Shown piece by piece: positions 9,091 through 17,612 of a stretch of DNA of 64,000 nt. The first letter of the stretch is position 1. Each line of letters opens with the position of its first letter. Source of the stretch: UBA5359 sp002410925 [NCBI: bacterium UBP13_UBA5359] (GTDB lineage Bacteria > UBP13 > UBA5359). The stretch lies in NCBI GenBank assembly GCA_002410925.1, contig DHPR01000033.1, positions 305,282-369,281 of the forward strand, read 5' to 3'. Made by a program: the position numbers and the translations under genes. The notes under the pieces were generated by a model. It did not search any database. It was not told the origin of the DNA and worked only from the letters and a program-made list of their open reading frames with translations.

Positions 9091-9507
9091 TTATCGTTTG
9101 GAGAACTGGAATGCTTTACGAGCTCTTTTCAGACCGTACTTTTTACGTTCCTTCTCACGAGGATCTCTGGTAAGAAAGCCTGCTCGGCGCAATACTGTTC
9201 GCAATGCTTCGTCGGAAGAGACTAACGCTCTGGCAATACCATGCCGTATAGCGCCGGCCTGACCGGCAACACCGCCACCGAGCGTTCTGGCAACTACATT
9301 AAATTTATCAGCCATAGCTACTGTTACCAAAGGCTGCTTAACAAGCATCGCCAGCGTTTCGCGTCCTACATAATCACGAAGAGGCTTATCGTTAACCGTT
9401 ATTTCGCCGGTACCGGGGATCAACCAAACCTTGGCAATTGCCTCTTTACGGCGCCCGGTGCCGTAATATTTTACTGCTGCTGCAGCTTTTGTTCGCGCCA
9501 AATTCAA
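9091..9507 (-). CDS. rpsI: 30S ribosomal protein S9
   Basis: Ribosomal protein S9, 138 residues, contacts the P-site tRNA through its C-terminal tail. The family pattern is clear: [10 protein letters not shown] near the start, [19 protein letters not shown] in the middle, and a basic end finishing in [11 protein letters not shown]. The start is a TTG at 9507 with AAGGAG close upstream. Co-transcribed after rplM, as in most bacteria. Confidence 0.96.
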   Translation of the reverse strand: MNLARTKAAAAVKYYGTGRRKEAIAKVWLIPGTGEITVNDKPLRDYVGRETLAMLVKQPLVTVAMADKFNVVARTLGGGVAGQAGAIRHGIARALVSSDEALRTVLRRAGFLTRDPREKERKKYGLKRARKAFQFSKR

Positions 9508-9596
9508 TCCACTCCTTCAAGAAACCGCATATATTAATCGGATATCAGTATTATCCCGGATATATTGTGTAAACGCTGTCAACCTTAACGAAAACT

Positions 9597-10025
9597 CTAT
9601 ATTTCCATCGCTTCCGGCTTCTGGGCATCTTGCCCATGTTTCGCATCCTTGTATACCCTCAGCTTGCGGTACATCGCTCTTCCCAGACTATTATGAGGCA
9701 ACATTCCCTTAACAGCCAGTTCAATAATCCTTTCCGGCTGCTTTGCCATAAGCTTTTCAAAACTTATAGCCTTCAATCCGCCAGGATACTGGGAATGTCG
9801 GTAATACATCTTATCCGCAGCCTTATTCCCGGTAACCCGGACTCTGGCTGCATTCAAAATTATGACATGATCTCCTGTATCCATATTAGGGGTAAAAATG
9901 GGCTTATGCTTGCCCATCAGGACTTGTGCAACCTTGGATGCCAAACGCCCCAGCGGCACATCGGTGGCATCTACCACATACCATTTTCTGTTAATCTCGG
10001 TCGGTTTTGCCGAGTAAGTTCTCAT
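9597..10025 (-). CDS. rplM: 50S ribosomal protein L13
   Basis: Ribosomal protein L13, 142 residues, is an early assembly protein of the large subunit. Recognised by [16 protein letters not shown], the [22 protein letters not shown] block, and [19 protein letters not shown]. It is the first gene of the rplM-rpsI pair, with a near-consensus promoter just upstream. Confidence 0.96.
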   Translation of the reverse strand: MRTYSAKPTEINRKWYVVDATDVPLGRLASKVAQVLMGKHKPIFTPNMDTGDHVIILNAARVRVTGNKAADKMYYRHSQYPGGLKAISFEKLMAKQPERIIELAVKGMLPHNSLGRAMYRKLRVYKDAKHGQDAQKPEAMEI

Positions 10026-10058
10026 ACCTCTACCTCTTCCGTTGCTAATGACCTACCT

Positions 10059-10087
10059 ATTTTAATATATCGCCTATAGGATGTCAA
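10059..10087 (-). promoter_or_regulatory. Promoter of rplM-rpsI
   Basis: On the minus strand TTGACA (10082-10087) and TAAAAT (10059-10064) are separated by 17 bases. It lies 34 bases before the rplM ATG and faces away from the tRNA-Leu promoter. Confidence 0.8.
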
Positions 10088-10151
10088 CACGTACGTAAGG
10101 TGCTCGCTCGCTTAGGATTCATTTATCATCCCTTCCCAGACAGAATATATG

Positions 10152-10180
10152 TTGACTAAAAATTTACAGCAGGTTATAAT
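10152..10180 (+). promoter_or_regulatory. Promoter of tRNA-Leu
   Basis: TTGACT (10152-10157), a 17-base spacer and a perfect TATAAT (10175-10180) end 10 bases before the mature tRNA 5' end, so the transcript needs little 5' trimming. Confidence 0.85.
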
Positions 10181-10190
10181 TTCTGTCAGT

Positions 10191-10277
10191 GCCGAAGTGG
10201 TGGAACTGGTATACACGACGGTCTCAAAAACCGTTGGAGGTGACTCCGTGTCGGTTCGACTCCGACCTTCGGCACCA
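10191..10277 (+). tRNA. tRNA-Leu (anticodon CAA)
   Basis: An 87-base class II tRNA with acceptor stem GCCGAAG paired to CTTCGGC, discriminator A, and an encoded CCA end. The anticodon stem ACGGT/ACCGT closes the loop CTCAAAA, so the anticodon is CAA, reading TTG. The long variable arm and the TTCGACT T-loop are typical of tRNA-Leu. It is one of the few plus-strand genes in the window and has its own promoter. Confidence 0.96.
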
Positions 10278-10294
10278 GCTATTCCTGATACTTC

Positions 10295-11050
10295 TTAATC
10301 AACATCTGATTTTGCCTTTTTATATGAGCACGTATTGGTCAGCAATATGCTGAAAAACATATCGCCTCCTCTATCGGGAAGAGCCACACTGGCCGTAATG
10401 CCTCTCTCTTCACTCATCTGCCGCGAGAACTCCAGGCCGATAAGCCCTTCCCCTCCGGTATTAGAGAATATATGTCCCAGAGTAAGCCCGGTGCGATCGT
10501 TGATATTATACCCCAGGCCAACAGCTGTAACGTTTCCTTCACCCTCAATATGGTCCGCTTTGAGGATGAACTTATCTCCAAAGCTTCCTTCTATGCCGGT
10601 AAAGAAACGATTTTTTCTATCCTGACGCATTGCGCCAAGATGCACCCTGTAATCGGAGATCGTATAAGCGGTTACTATGTAGGGAGTGGCTACTCTATCC
10701 GATGTTATATCGTATACTCCTAAAGCAACCCCGCCTTTTCTATCTTTATCAGAAAAGGCAAGGTACTTGGCATTGATCAATGACCTGGAAAGATCGTCAA
10801 GATCTATATCTGCTCCTGCCTCAAATCTATCGTTATAGCCAAACTCGCCGCAGACATATTTATAAGAGTTTTTTAGATCATTAATCTTTCCATCCACACC
10901 AAAATCAAGGTAATAGCTCCCGTCACAAACGATATCGATTGTTGGAATGCGCAAAAGCTTGCTCAACTCTGCCTCCGCTCTCTTGGCAAAGAGAGAGATG
11001 GCGCTTAAGAATATCAACATAGCAGCAGAAATAACGCTTATTCTTTTCAT
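10295..11050 (-). CDS. Secreted protein with beta-barrel-like pattern, unrecognised family
   Basis: I do not recognise this 251-residue protein. It has a clear signal peptide (residues 1 to about 27, ending near AEA). The rest alternates short amphipathic stretches and turns, such as YYLDFGVDGKI, NDRFEAGADIDL and AVGLGYNINDRTGLTLGH, the pattern seen in outer-membrane barrel strands. It does not end in a clear aromatic residue, which most Gram-negative barrels have. I chose ATG 11050 because GGAGGA lies 9 bases upstream. It follows a LysM-NlpC peptidase by 38 bases, which supports an envelope location. An outer-membrane role is an inference. Confidence 0.6.
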   Translation of the reverse strand: MKRISVISAAMLIFLSAISLFAKRAEAELSKLLRIPTIDIVCDGSYYLDFGVDGKINDLKNSYKYVCGEFGYNDRFEAGADIDLDDLSRSLINAKYLAFSDKDRKGGVALGVYDITSDRVATPYIVTAYTISDYRVHLGAMRQDRKNRFFTGIEGSFGDKFILKADHIEGEGNVTAVGLGYNINDRTGLTLGHIFSNTGGEGLIGLEFSRQMSEERGITASVALPDRGGDMFFSILLTNTCSYKKAKSDVD

Positions 11051-11088
11051 TTTAATTGCTCCTCCCGCCAAACGCTCGCTATCGGATA

Positions 11089-11907
11089 TCATAAAATATA
11101 GCGTTTGGCACCGACAAAACGTGTTCTGTAATAAGATGTAAAGCGGGTAATAGTCACCTTACCGGCCGCTGAAGAGGCGTGAATAAAGGATTCATCTCCC
11201 ATATATATGCCTACATGAGAGGCGCCGGAGGCGTAAGTTGTAAAGAATACTGCATCCCCGGGAAGGAGATCTTCAAAAGCGATTGGCCGGCCTTCACGAA
11301 ACTGATCAAATGATACGCGAGGCAGGCGAACACCAACAGCAAGGAAAACGGCCTGTACAAACCCTGAGCAATCATATCCTGAAAGAGAGTCTCCTCCCCA
11401 CACATATGGGATGCCGAGACATCTTTTAGCATTTTCGAGTATGGCATCTGCGGAACGACCGCTGCGGCTGATGCTTTCTGCAGTCTTGCTGCTTATGAAG
11501 GCCTTCCAAACCCAGCCCTCCCTGTCATTATCAATCCTGACATTGCTCCAGTCTTCGCTCTCATTTAAAAGAGTTACCCTTGTTCCTCTTTCCAATAATG
11601 CCAGCGAGCTGTAATTAAGACCTGGTCCGGAGCGAAGGTTAACTGCATCGGCATTAAGGATACCTGAACTTTGCGATCTCTTTTTTAAGGTCTCATCGTT
11701 AATATCAAGAATTTGTCCGGGAGTTATTCGCCCGGGATCTTCTATGCCGTTAAACTTACAAATGGCCTCAACGGTTGTACCGAGCATTTTGGCGATAGAC
11801 CATAAAGTATCACCGCTCTTAACCGTATATTGTGCCGCCATGCCAAGGCTGGGCAGAAAGAAAAACATAAGGATAAAGGCTAGGCATATCGTAGTACGTT
11901 TAAGCAT
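11089..11907 (-). CDS. LysM-SH3-NlpC/P60 cell-wall endopeptidase
   Basis: A secreted peptidoglycan hydrolase of 272 residues. A signal peptide (1 to about 25) is followed by a LysM wall-binding motif (YTVKSGDTLWSIAKMLGT), an SH3b-like domain (about 85 to 145, containing LNLR-type NLRSGPGLNYS), and a C-terminal NlpC/P60 domain. The catalytic Cys is in YDCSGF and the His in ASHVGIYMG. The start at 11907 is chosen because the signal peptide begins there; there is no strong ribosome site, and a TTG at 11964 would add an unlikely leader. Probably cotranscribed with the putative barrel protein downstream. Confidence 0.9.
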   Translation of the reverse strand: MLKRTTICLAFILMFFFLPSLGMAAQYTVKSGDTLWSIAKMLGTTVEAICKFNGIEDPGRITPGQILDINDETLKKRSQSSGILNADAVNLRSGPGLNYSSLALLERGTRVTLLNESEDWSNVRIDNDREGWVWKAFISSKTAESISRSGRSADAILENAKRCLGIPYVWGGDSLSGYDCSGFVQAVFLAVGVRLPRVSFDQFREGRPIAFEDLLPGDAVFFTTYASGASHVGIYMGDESFIHASSAAGKVTITRFTSYYRTRFVGAKRYIL

Positions 11908-11965
11908 GGTTATATATATTCGCCGGATTGAATAATTTTCCCTCTTTAATATTCCGCTTTGCAAG

Positions 11966-11999
11966 AAGGCGCCGGTAAAGCTTCTTTACCGGCGCCTTT
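11966..11999 (-). terminator. Hairpin terminator after htrA
   Basis: A perfect inverted repeat (stem of about 15 bases around GGCGCCGGTAAAG, 3 to 4 base loop) lies 37 bases past the htrA stop. The tail in the minus direction is short (TTCTT). Confidence 0.7.
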
Positions 12000-12036
12000 C
12001 AGATAATCGAAGAGGTTCAGCGTATGGATAGGAGCA

Positions 12037-13509
12037 CTATTTTAAAGGCAAAATTACAAAGAACTTGCTGTTTTGCTGCCTTACCAGAAGAAGTACTTTA
12101 TCGCTTGCAGCAGCTATAGCCTTTTTATAATCTTCCATATCTTTAATCTGCTTGCGATCTACCGTTTCAATAAGCATGCCCGGACGCAACCCCAGATCCG
12201 CCGCCTTGCTGTTCTGCTCAACAGCAGCAATCAGAACGCCCGTCGTCTCTCCCTTAATACCGAACTTGGCAGCCAATTCAGCGGTAAGATTCTGCACCAT
12301 AATGCCCGTTCTAGAAACCGCTGTATCCTTATCCCGGTTTGCTCCTTCCAGATCCGCCTCATTACGCTCCTGCACTGTTATCTTCAGCTTCAGTTCCTTC
12401 CCCTCACGATTTACAACCATAAAAACCTTGTTGCCGGGAGCGGAAGCGGCAACAGCATTGCGAAGCTCGTTGGTATTAGCTACCTTTTTTTCATCCCAGG
12501 AAATAATAATATCACCCTCGCGCACCCCGGCAGCGACTGCTGGCGCATCGGGAAACACCTGCGTTACCAAAACGCCCTTGATATCTTTGACACCCATGGC
12601 TTTGGCCAATTCAGAGGTCATATCCTGAATGCCTACGCCCAGATAACCACGGACGACCTTTCCATCCTTCACAAGTTGATTCATAACATCTTTAGCCATA
12701 TCAATAGGTATAGCTAAGCCTATGCCTGCATTAGCCTGTACCACCCCACCCGTTACAATAGCGGTATTAATGCCAATGACTTCGCCATCCATATTTACCA
12801 GGGGTCCGCCACTATTGCCGGGATTAATAGCTGCGTCCGTTTGAATAAAATTCTCATACGCGGATATACCCAGGTTATGCCTTCCGGTATAGCTCACGAT
12901 ACCTGCTGTCACCGTCTGGCTGAGACCGAATGGGTTTCCAATAGCCAGCACCCACTCACCAACCCTTAGCTCCGCGGACGACCCCAACGGTGCCACCGGT
13001 AGGTTGTCAGCATCAATTTTGATAACAGCAACATCGGTCGGTTGATCGCTGCCTATAAGCTTTGCCGGCAGTTTTCTACCATCCGACAGCTCAACATTGA
13101 TCTCATCCGCATTACCCACAACGTGATTATTGGTCAATATATAACCGTTTTTGCTAACGATAACGCCTGAGCCTGCGCCCTGCTTGCGATAGCTCTTAGG
13201 CTCGCTGCTCTGACCGCGCGGCCCGAAGAAGAACTCAAAGGGATTGAAATTGAAAGGGTCCTGAGAGCCTGAGGATTGCCCCTTTTCAATGGTAACCACC
13301 CGTATGAAGACTACCGCCGGGCGCACCTGTTCGACTACCTTAACAAACTCATCGCTGATAGCACGCAATGTCGGCGTTTGAACTGCTGCTGAAGCCTGGG
13401 CGGCTTCAGCATAAAATCCTGTTGTCAAAATAATTACAGCAACCAGGGCGAGTGTTAATACTTCGCCTCTGCGCCATAATGATACAATGCTTGAACGATG
13501 CATATCCAT
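12037..13509 (-). CDS. htrA: HtrA/DegP-family serine protease with two PDZ domains
   Basis: An envelope quality-control protease of 490 residues. An N-terminal membrane segment or signal (about residues 15 to 40) precedes a trypsin-like domain with His in NNHVVG, Asp in TDVAVIKID and Ser in GNSGGPL. Two PDZ domains follow (about 300 to 385 and 400 to 490). A glycine- and phenylalanine-rich linker before the protease domain is typical. Start: ATG 13509 or 13503, both just after GGGGGG; 13503 has the better spacing. A promoter lies 25 bases upstream, so htrA is probably transcribed alone. Confidence 0.93.
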   Translation of the reverse strand: MDMHRSSIVSLWRRGEVLTLALVAVIILTTGFYAEAAQASAAVQTPTLRAISDEFVKVVEQVRPAVVFIRVVTIEKGQSSGSQDPFNFNPFEFFFGPRGQSSEPKSYRKQGAGSGVIVSKNGYILTNNHVVGNADEINVELSDGRKLPAKLIGSDQPTDVAVIKIDADNLPVAPLGSSAELRVGEWVLAIGNPFGLSQTVTAGIVSYTGRHNLGISAYENFIQTDAAINPGNSGGPLVNMDGEVIGINTAIVTGGVVQANAGIGLAIPIDMAKDVMNQLVKDGKVVRGYLGVGIQDMTSELAKAMGVKDIKGVLVTQVFPDAPAVAAGVREGDIIISWDEKKVANTNELRNAVAASAPGNKVFMVVNREGKELKLKITVQERNEADLEGANRDKDTAVSRTGIMVQNLTAELAAKFGIKGETTGVLIAAVEQNSKAADLGLRPGMLIETVDRKQIKDMEDYKKAIAAASDKVLLLVRQQNSKFFVILPLK

Positions 13510-13533
13510 ACCCCCCAAAGAATTATCATTAAT

Positions 13534-13562
13534 ATAGTAGCCAATGGCAAATATATTGTCAA
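13534..13562 (-). promoter_or_regulatory. Promoter of htrA
   Basis: TTGACA (13557-13562), a 17-base spacer, then TACTAT (13534-13539) on the minus strand, 25 bases before the htrA start. Confidence 0.7.
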
Positions 13563-13614
13563 TTATCAGCTTCAAGCGCTTTTTATGCACAGCAACCTAT
13601 CTGAAAGCCGCATA

Positions 13615-14208
13615 TCACCTCTGAATATCCTTAAAACGCTGGTTGACAACGCTCCAATCTATATTATGCATAAAGGCAGCGATATAGGAGGCCCGGCCGG
13701 CACCGTAATCGATAAAATATGCATGTTCGTATACATCCATTACCAGCAACGGTACTGCCCACCATATGCCATAGGTATTATGATCATCCGCAATGTAATT
13801 ATATATCCGGCCATCCGCAGGCTCGTATGCCGCTATAACCCATCCCCGTGCAGCCATGCCGGAAGCCTTAAAATCCTCTTCCCAGTTTTCATAAGAACCG
13901 TAAGCCTTAGCCAGTTCCTCTTTCAGGTCCTCGTCGATTACGGTATCAGCGCCGGCAAGATTATAAAAATAGGCTTCATGAAGCTTAACCCCATTGAGAG
14001 CAAAGCTGAGCTCTACCTTCAATTCTCTGAGTTCGCTGTATGTCTGATTAGCCTTATCACGTTCAGCTGAAGCCAGCCTTTTATCGATTTCATCGGTTTT
14101 GTTCACATACCCCTTGTAGAGGATATCGTAATGCTGAGTAATTTGATTTGACGATATTCCCTCCATTTTCAATAGACCATCCTTCATGATCTTGGGCTGC
14201 AACTTCAT
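13615..14208 (-). CDS. sodA: Superoxide dismutase, Fe/Mn family
   Basis: Converts superoxide to oxygen and hydrogen peroxide. The 197-residue protein keeps four metal ligands: His in TQHYDILYKGYV, His in KLHEAYFYNL, Asp and His in VMDVYEHAYF. The second half has the usual GSYENWEEDF and RGWVIAAYEP segments. The HEAYFYN form is unlike the HNxxWN of classical enzymes and matches a divergent clade found in many anaerobes. Metal preference cannot be read from this. Start at 14208 has GGAGGG upstream; next gene upstream is a SagB-type nitroreductase ending 17 bases away. Confidence 0.88.
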   Translation of the reverse strand: MKLQPKIMKDGLLKMEGISSNQITQHYDILYKGYVNKTDEIDKRLASAERDKANQTYSELRELKVELSFALNGVKLHEAYFYNLAGADTVIDEDLKEELAKAYGSYENWEEDFKASGMAARGWVIAAYEPADGRIYNYIADDHNTYGIWWAVPLLVMDVYEHAYFIDYGAGRASYIAAFMHNIDWSVVNQRFKDIQR

Positions 14209-14225
14209 TCTTTTCCCTCCTACAA

Positions 14226-14837
14226 TTAAGAATATGCACCGATAGGCATTATCATCTCCGGTTCTTCTTCCGGATTCAGATCGATCAACTGCCGTATTCT
14301 GTTATCATCAAAGGCGCCCACACATACGGTGCCTAAACCGAGCGCCTCTGCCTGCAAATAAATGTTCTGAGTGATGCAGCCTGTTTCTATATAAATATAT
14401 CGCACCCCTCTTTCACGATAGCGTCGGATAGTTCTCTGCGGCACGGCTATAAGCAGAACGGATGCCGCTGCTTCGGCTATAAACATCTGTCCATAGGCTG
14501 CCTCGGATAGACCGGAGCGTATATCACCTTTATATCGTGGTTCCAGGCTATGCTCGGTGCATACGTACCTGTATAAACCTGCCTCTAAACCTTCGATATT
14601 TCCAGCGGCAAGATAGATCTCCGTTGCATAGGTAGCTCCGGCTGAAGGGAATGTCCTGTTGCTGCCGGCAACACCACTTTTGCCCACACCGCCCGCAGCC
14701 CATAGCATCTGGCCGGCTTTCTGCAAAGATAAAGGCTTGCAAATATAATTCCTTCGGGAACGGCGGCAGTAAAGAGCGCTCTCCAATGATTGCGCCCCTT
14801 CAAACAGAGGCACAGGTAGCTTAACGGAGGGAGCCAT
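14226..14837 (-). CDS. SagB-type nitroreductase-family FMN oxidoreductase
   Basis: A flavin enzyme of 203 residues in the SagB/ThcOx branch of the nitroreductases. Family features are the CRRSRRNY segment that contacts FMN phosphate, PSAGATYATEIYL, and the C-terminal EALGLGTVCVGAFDD block. SagB proteins oxidise azolines in peptide natural products, but free-standing homologues such as this one are of unknown substrate, and no YcaO or precursor peptide is nearby. Start ATG 14837 is chosen because GGAGGAG lies just before it. Probably cotranscribed with the superoxide dismutase. Confidence 0.85.
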   Translation of the reverse strand: MAPSVKLPVPLFEGAQSLESALYCRRSRRNYICKPLSLQKAGQMLWAAGGVGKSGVAGSNRTFPSAGATYATEIYLAAGNIEGLEAGLYRYVCTEHSLEPRYKGDIRSGLSEAAYGQMFIAEAAASVLLIAVPQRTIRRYRERGVRYIYIETGCITQNIYLQAEALGLGTVCVGAFDDNRIRQLIDLNPEEEPEMIMPIGAYS

Positions 14838-14887
14838 TTTCTCCTCCAATAATTTTTTATATATCTACCCCGGGGTATAATGGCTTA

Positions 14888-14916
14888 AACATATCATGAC
14901 ATATATGAGAAATCAA
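14888..14916 (-). promoter_or_regulatory. Possible promoter of nitroreductase-sod unit
   Basis: TTGATT (14911-14916), 17-base spacer, TATGTT (14888-14893) on the minus strand. A 12-base palindrome TACCCCGGGGTA (14866-14877) sits right at the expected transcription start and could be an operator. Confidence 0.45.
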
Positions 14917-14947
14917 TATCGAGAATTAGCATACAGCCGTAGCTCTG

Positions 14948-15454
14948 TCAGGCATCGTGAATTCGTTCTACCAGGGAACCGTCGATATGAATAGTAACAG
15001 CCCGTCCGATTGCCTCGACATTAATAACGATAGAGTGTCCATGTTCACGTTTATCAATAAGGATTCCGGCAGTGCCTGCCAGAGGACCGCGCATTACTAA
15101 GACCCTGTCGCCCTGCCGCAACATGGGGTAAGGTTCTGCTTCGATATTAGATACATCGATAATGCGAAGCGATTTAATCTGCTCTGCAGGTATAATTGCA
15201 GGGTGGCGCTCATATCCCACTATTCCGGCCACACCATTTGTCTTGAGTATATCCAACCAATGATTACCGGTCATTCGGCAATTGATGAAGAGATAACCGG
15301 GAAACATCGGTATCCTGATAAGTTTACGTCTATCCTTACGTTTGCTCCAGCAGTTCAGGCGGGGCAAAAAAATATCAAATCTCTTCTTTTGAAGACGCTC
15401 GGCAACCCTTTCCTCATGTCTTGACCTGGTGTGCACTGCATACCAGTGTTTCAT
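14948..15454 (-). CDS. Specialised NusG paralogue (LoaP/UpxY/RfaH-like antiterminator)
   Basis: The 168 residues comprise a NusG N-terminal domain (HWYAVHTRSRHEERVAERL at the start, IPMFPGYLFI in the middle) and a C-terminal KOW domain (about 115 to 165, with GDRVLVMRGPLAGTAGIL). NusG binds RNA polymerase; specialised paralogues act on particular long operons. It is not beside secE or rplK, so it is not the housekeeping nusG. The closest functional groups are UpxY (capsule operons) and LoaP (secondary metabolite and polysaccharide operons). Its target is not in this window. The 190 bases upstream hold no recognisable element. Confidence 0.85.
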   Translation of the reverse strand: MKHWYAVHTRSRHEERVAERLQKKRFDIFLPRLNCWSKRKDRRKLIRIPMFPGYLFINCRMTGNHWLDILKTNGVAGIVGYERHPAIIPAEQIKSLRIIDVSNIEAEPYPMLRQGDRVLVMRGPLAGTAGILIDKREHGHSIVINVEAIGRAVTIHIDGSLVERIHDA

Positions 15455-15645
15455 ATTCCAACAAAACCTCTCTTGGTATAAACTCCGTTTATAAAGCTCT
15501 CGCTATAACATACTCTTATTCCTGATTAATTTTACCTGAAAGACGGCTATACTTCCAGAGGCAACAGAATTTCCAGTATAAAACAACCACCAAGTATCCG
15601 TATGCCAAAGAGCAAGAATGAGCACTCGCTTTCTGACACCACCTC

Positions 15646-16362
15646 TTATTTTTGGGCAGCTTTACGTAGCTCCATTATCTCCGACGGGGCCAGCTCACGA
15701 TATTTTCCTGGCTTTAGATTGCCCAATTTCAAGCCATTTATGGCTATGCGACATAACTCAAAAACCGGATGCCCAACAGCTTCGAACATTCTTCTCACCT
15801 GCCGCTTGCGCCCTTCATGTATCGCTATCTCCACCAGTGCTTCATTATGATCAGCCTGTACTATTCGTGCTCGGGCAGGAGCGGTTATACCATCATCAAG
15901 AAGGATGCCCTTTCTTAACCGCTGCAGCTCGGTCATATTCGGCTTTCCTTCTACTCTGGCCAAGTATGTTTTATCCACTTCATGGCTCGGATGAGCCATC
16001 AAATAGGCAAATTCACCGTCATTGGTTAAAAGGATAAGCCCGGAGGTATCTTTGTCCAGCCTGCCGACCGGATAAATGTTCTTATACGGCACAAGCTCCA
16101 TTAAGGTTCTTCTTCCCTGAGGGTCATGCCTTGTAGAGAGGTATCCACACGGTTTATTAAGGACTAAGTATATGAATTTAAGTAAGGGAGCAACCGGTTG
16201 GCCATCCAGACATATTTCATCTGTTTCCGGATCTGCCCTATCCCCTATCAGAGCGCTATGGCCGTTTACGGTAACGCGACCAGCTCTGATCAGTTCCTCG
16301 CTCCCTCTGCGGGAAGCTATACCTGACCTTGCAAGTATCTTTTGCAAACGTTCTTCCGGCAT
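15646..16362 (-). CDS. rluB: rRNA pseudouridine synthase, RsuA/RluB family
   Basis: Isomerises a uridine in 23S (RluB) or 16S (RsuA) rRNA. The 238 residues begin with an S4 RNA-binding domain (RLQKILARSGIASRR) and continue with the catalytic domain, where GRLDKDTSGLILLTNDG contains the catalytic Asp. The family cannot always be split into RsuA or RluB by eye; the length and the GRLDKDTSGL form favour RluB. Its first 107 bases overlap the end of the carboxypeptidase gene in another frame. Confidence 0.88.
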   Translation of the reverse strand: MPEERLQKILARSGIASRRGSEELIRAGRVTVNGHSALIGDRADPETDEICLDGQPVAPLLKFIYLVLNKPCGYLSTRHDPQGRRTLMELVPYKNIYPVGRLDKDTSGLILLTNDGEFAYLMAHPSHEVDKTYLARVEGKPNMTELQRLRKGILLDDGITAPARARIVQADHNEALVEIAIHEGRKRQVRRMFEAVGHPVFELCRIAINGLKLGNLKPGKYRELAPSEIMELRKAAQK

Positions 16363-17593
16363 ATATACGCACTCCCATGATTGTTATAAAGCCTAATAAA
16401 GCAAGAAGCTTCAAAGCATCCAATGTTTTAAACAGCCATGATTTTTCTATATTACCCGCTGCCAGCAATTCGGCACGGCCAATCTGCTCTCGGCCTTCAT
16501 AAAGTATTATATACCCGCATTTATCACCTTTCTTTATGGGTGCACGGGCTCTGATCAGCTTTATTTCCTTACGCGGCGCAGCGCTCTTTCCTACAGGAAC
16601 AACCATCAGTAAATCTCTATCGGAAACCAGGGATACTTTATTTCTTTCTCCGCCGCGCACGGATATCTGAGTAAAGATACGATCCTTTTTAGCAATATAC
16701 TGTGGCTCGAAATGCTTAAAACCGTAATCCAGCAGAGAAGCGCTATCTTTAACGGCATCACTGCTTCCCAAAACTACTCCCATAATACGCCAGCCATCTC
16801 TCGTAGCGGAGGAAACCAGGCACCTACCGGACTGACGAACAAATCCTGTCTTAACACCATCGGCGCATTTATAAGTCCAGAGCAAGCGATTACGATTTAC
16901 CAGCGTTCTATCCCATTTTTTTCCAGGCCAGGCGATAACCGCTTTTTTGGCGGCAATAACTTCATTAAATATCTTATAACGCATGGCATGCCGGGCCATA
17001 ATCGATAGATCGTAAGCGGTGGTGAGATGATCCGGATGGTATAGTCCATTAGGATTCATAAAATGCGTATTTACCGCTCCCAGCTGTGCCGCACGCCTGT
17101 TCATCATATCAACGAAGCTTTCCACGGAACCGCTAGTGTGCTCGGCCAGAGCTACGGCTGCGTCATTAGCGGATTTTATCAGCAACGCATTTAATAGATC
17201 GCTTATCGTCAATTCTTCCCCGGCCTGTAGCCAGATGGAGGATTCCGTTGTTGCATCCTGTGCTCTTTGACTGATGATGGTCTTTTCATTGAGGTTTGCA
17301 TTTTCAAGAATCAGAATGGCCGTCATTATCTTAGTCGTGCTGGCGGGAGGCCAGCGTTTATGTGAGTTCTTCTGCCAGAGAATCTTTCCGGTAATGACAT
17401 CCACAAGTAAAGCACTTGTTGCATTTACCTGTAAAGCAGCTGCTTCCGCTCTCACCGGTGCTGGGGAAGCGAGAGTAATGCCGGCAAAAAGAGAGAGCAG
17501 AGCTAACACATAGAGACAGCCGGCTCTTAGCAGATATAGCCGGCATGGTCTTGTGCTTTGTGAATAAGAGCTCAAATAATTATGTGTCGGCAT
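16256..17593 (-). CDS. dacF: D-alanyl-D-alanine carboxypeptidase (DacF/PBP5 type)
   Basis: Trims the terminal D-alanine of peptidoglycan stem peptides. The 445 residues hold a signal peptide (about 20 to 55), a penicillin-binding domain with STTK, SAND and KTGF motifs, a PBP5-type C-terminal beta domain, and a membrane helix near residue 405 (LLALLGFITIMGVRIYAG). A 32-residue basic tail past the helix overlaps rluB. Start ATG 17593 follows GGAGGAG. In diderms and spore formers such proteins have several roles; no sporulation neighbour is seen here. Confidence 0.92.
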   Translation of the reverse strand: MPTHNYLSSYSQSTRPCRLYLLRAGCLYVLALLSLFAGITLASPAPVRAEAAALQVNATSALLVDVITGKILWQKNSHKRWPPASTTKIMTAILILENANLNEKTIISQRAQDATTESSIWLQAGEELTISDLLNALLIKSANDAAVALAEHTSGSVESFVDMMNRRAAQLGAVNTHFMNPNGLYHPDHLTTAYDLSIMARHAMRYKIFNEVIAAKKAVIAWPGKKWDRTLVNRNRLLWTYKCADGVKTGFVRQSGRCLVSSATRDGWRIMGVVLGSSDAVKDSASLLDYGFKHFEPQYIAKKDRIFTQISVRGGERNKVSLVSDRDLLMVVPVGKSAAPRKEIKLIRARAPIKKGDKCGYIILYEGREQIGRAELLAAGNIEKSWLFKTLDALKLLALLGFITIMGVRIYAGRTFAKDTCKVRYSFPQRERGTDQSWSRYRKRP

Positions 17594-17612
17594 CGCTCGC
17601 TCCTCCGGCAGC

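Noticed and set aside
14226-14837. Azoline-peptide (RiPP) gene cluster
   Set aside because: Only a SagB-type oxidoreductase is present; no YcaO cyclodehydratase or precursor peptide is seen within several kilobases.
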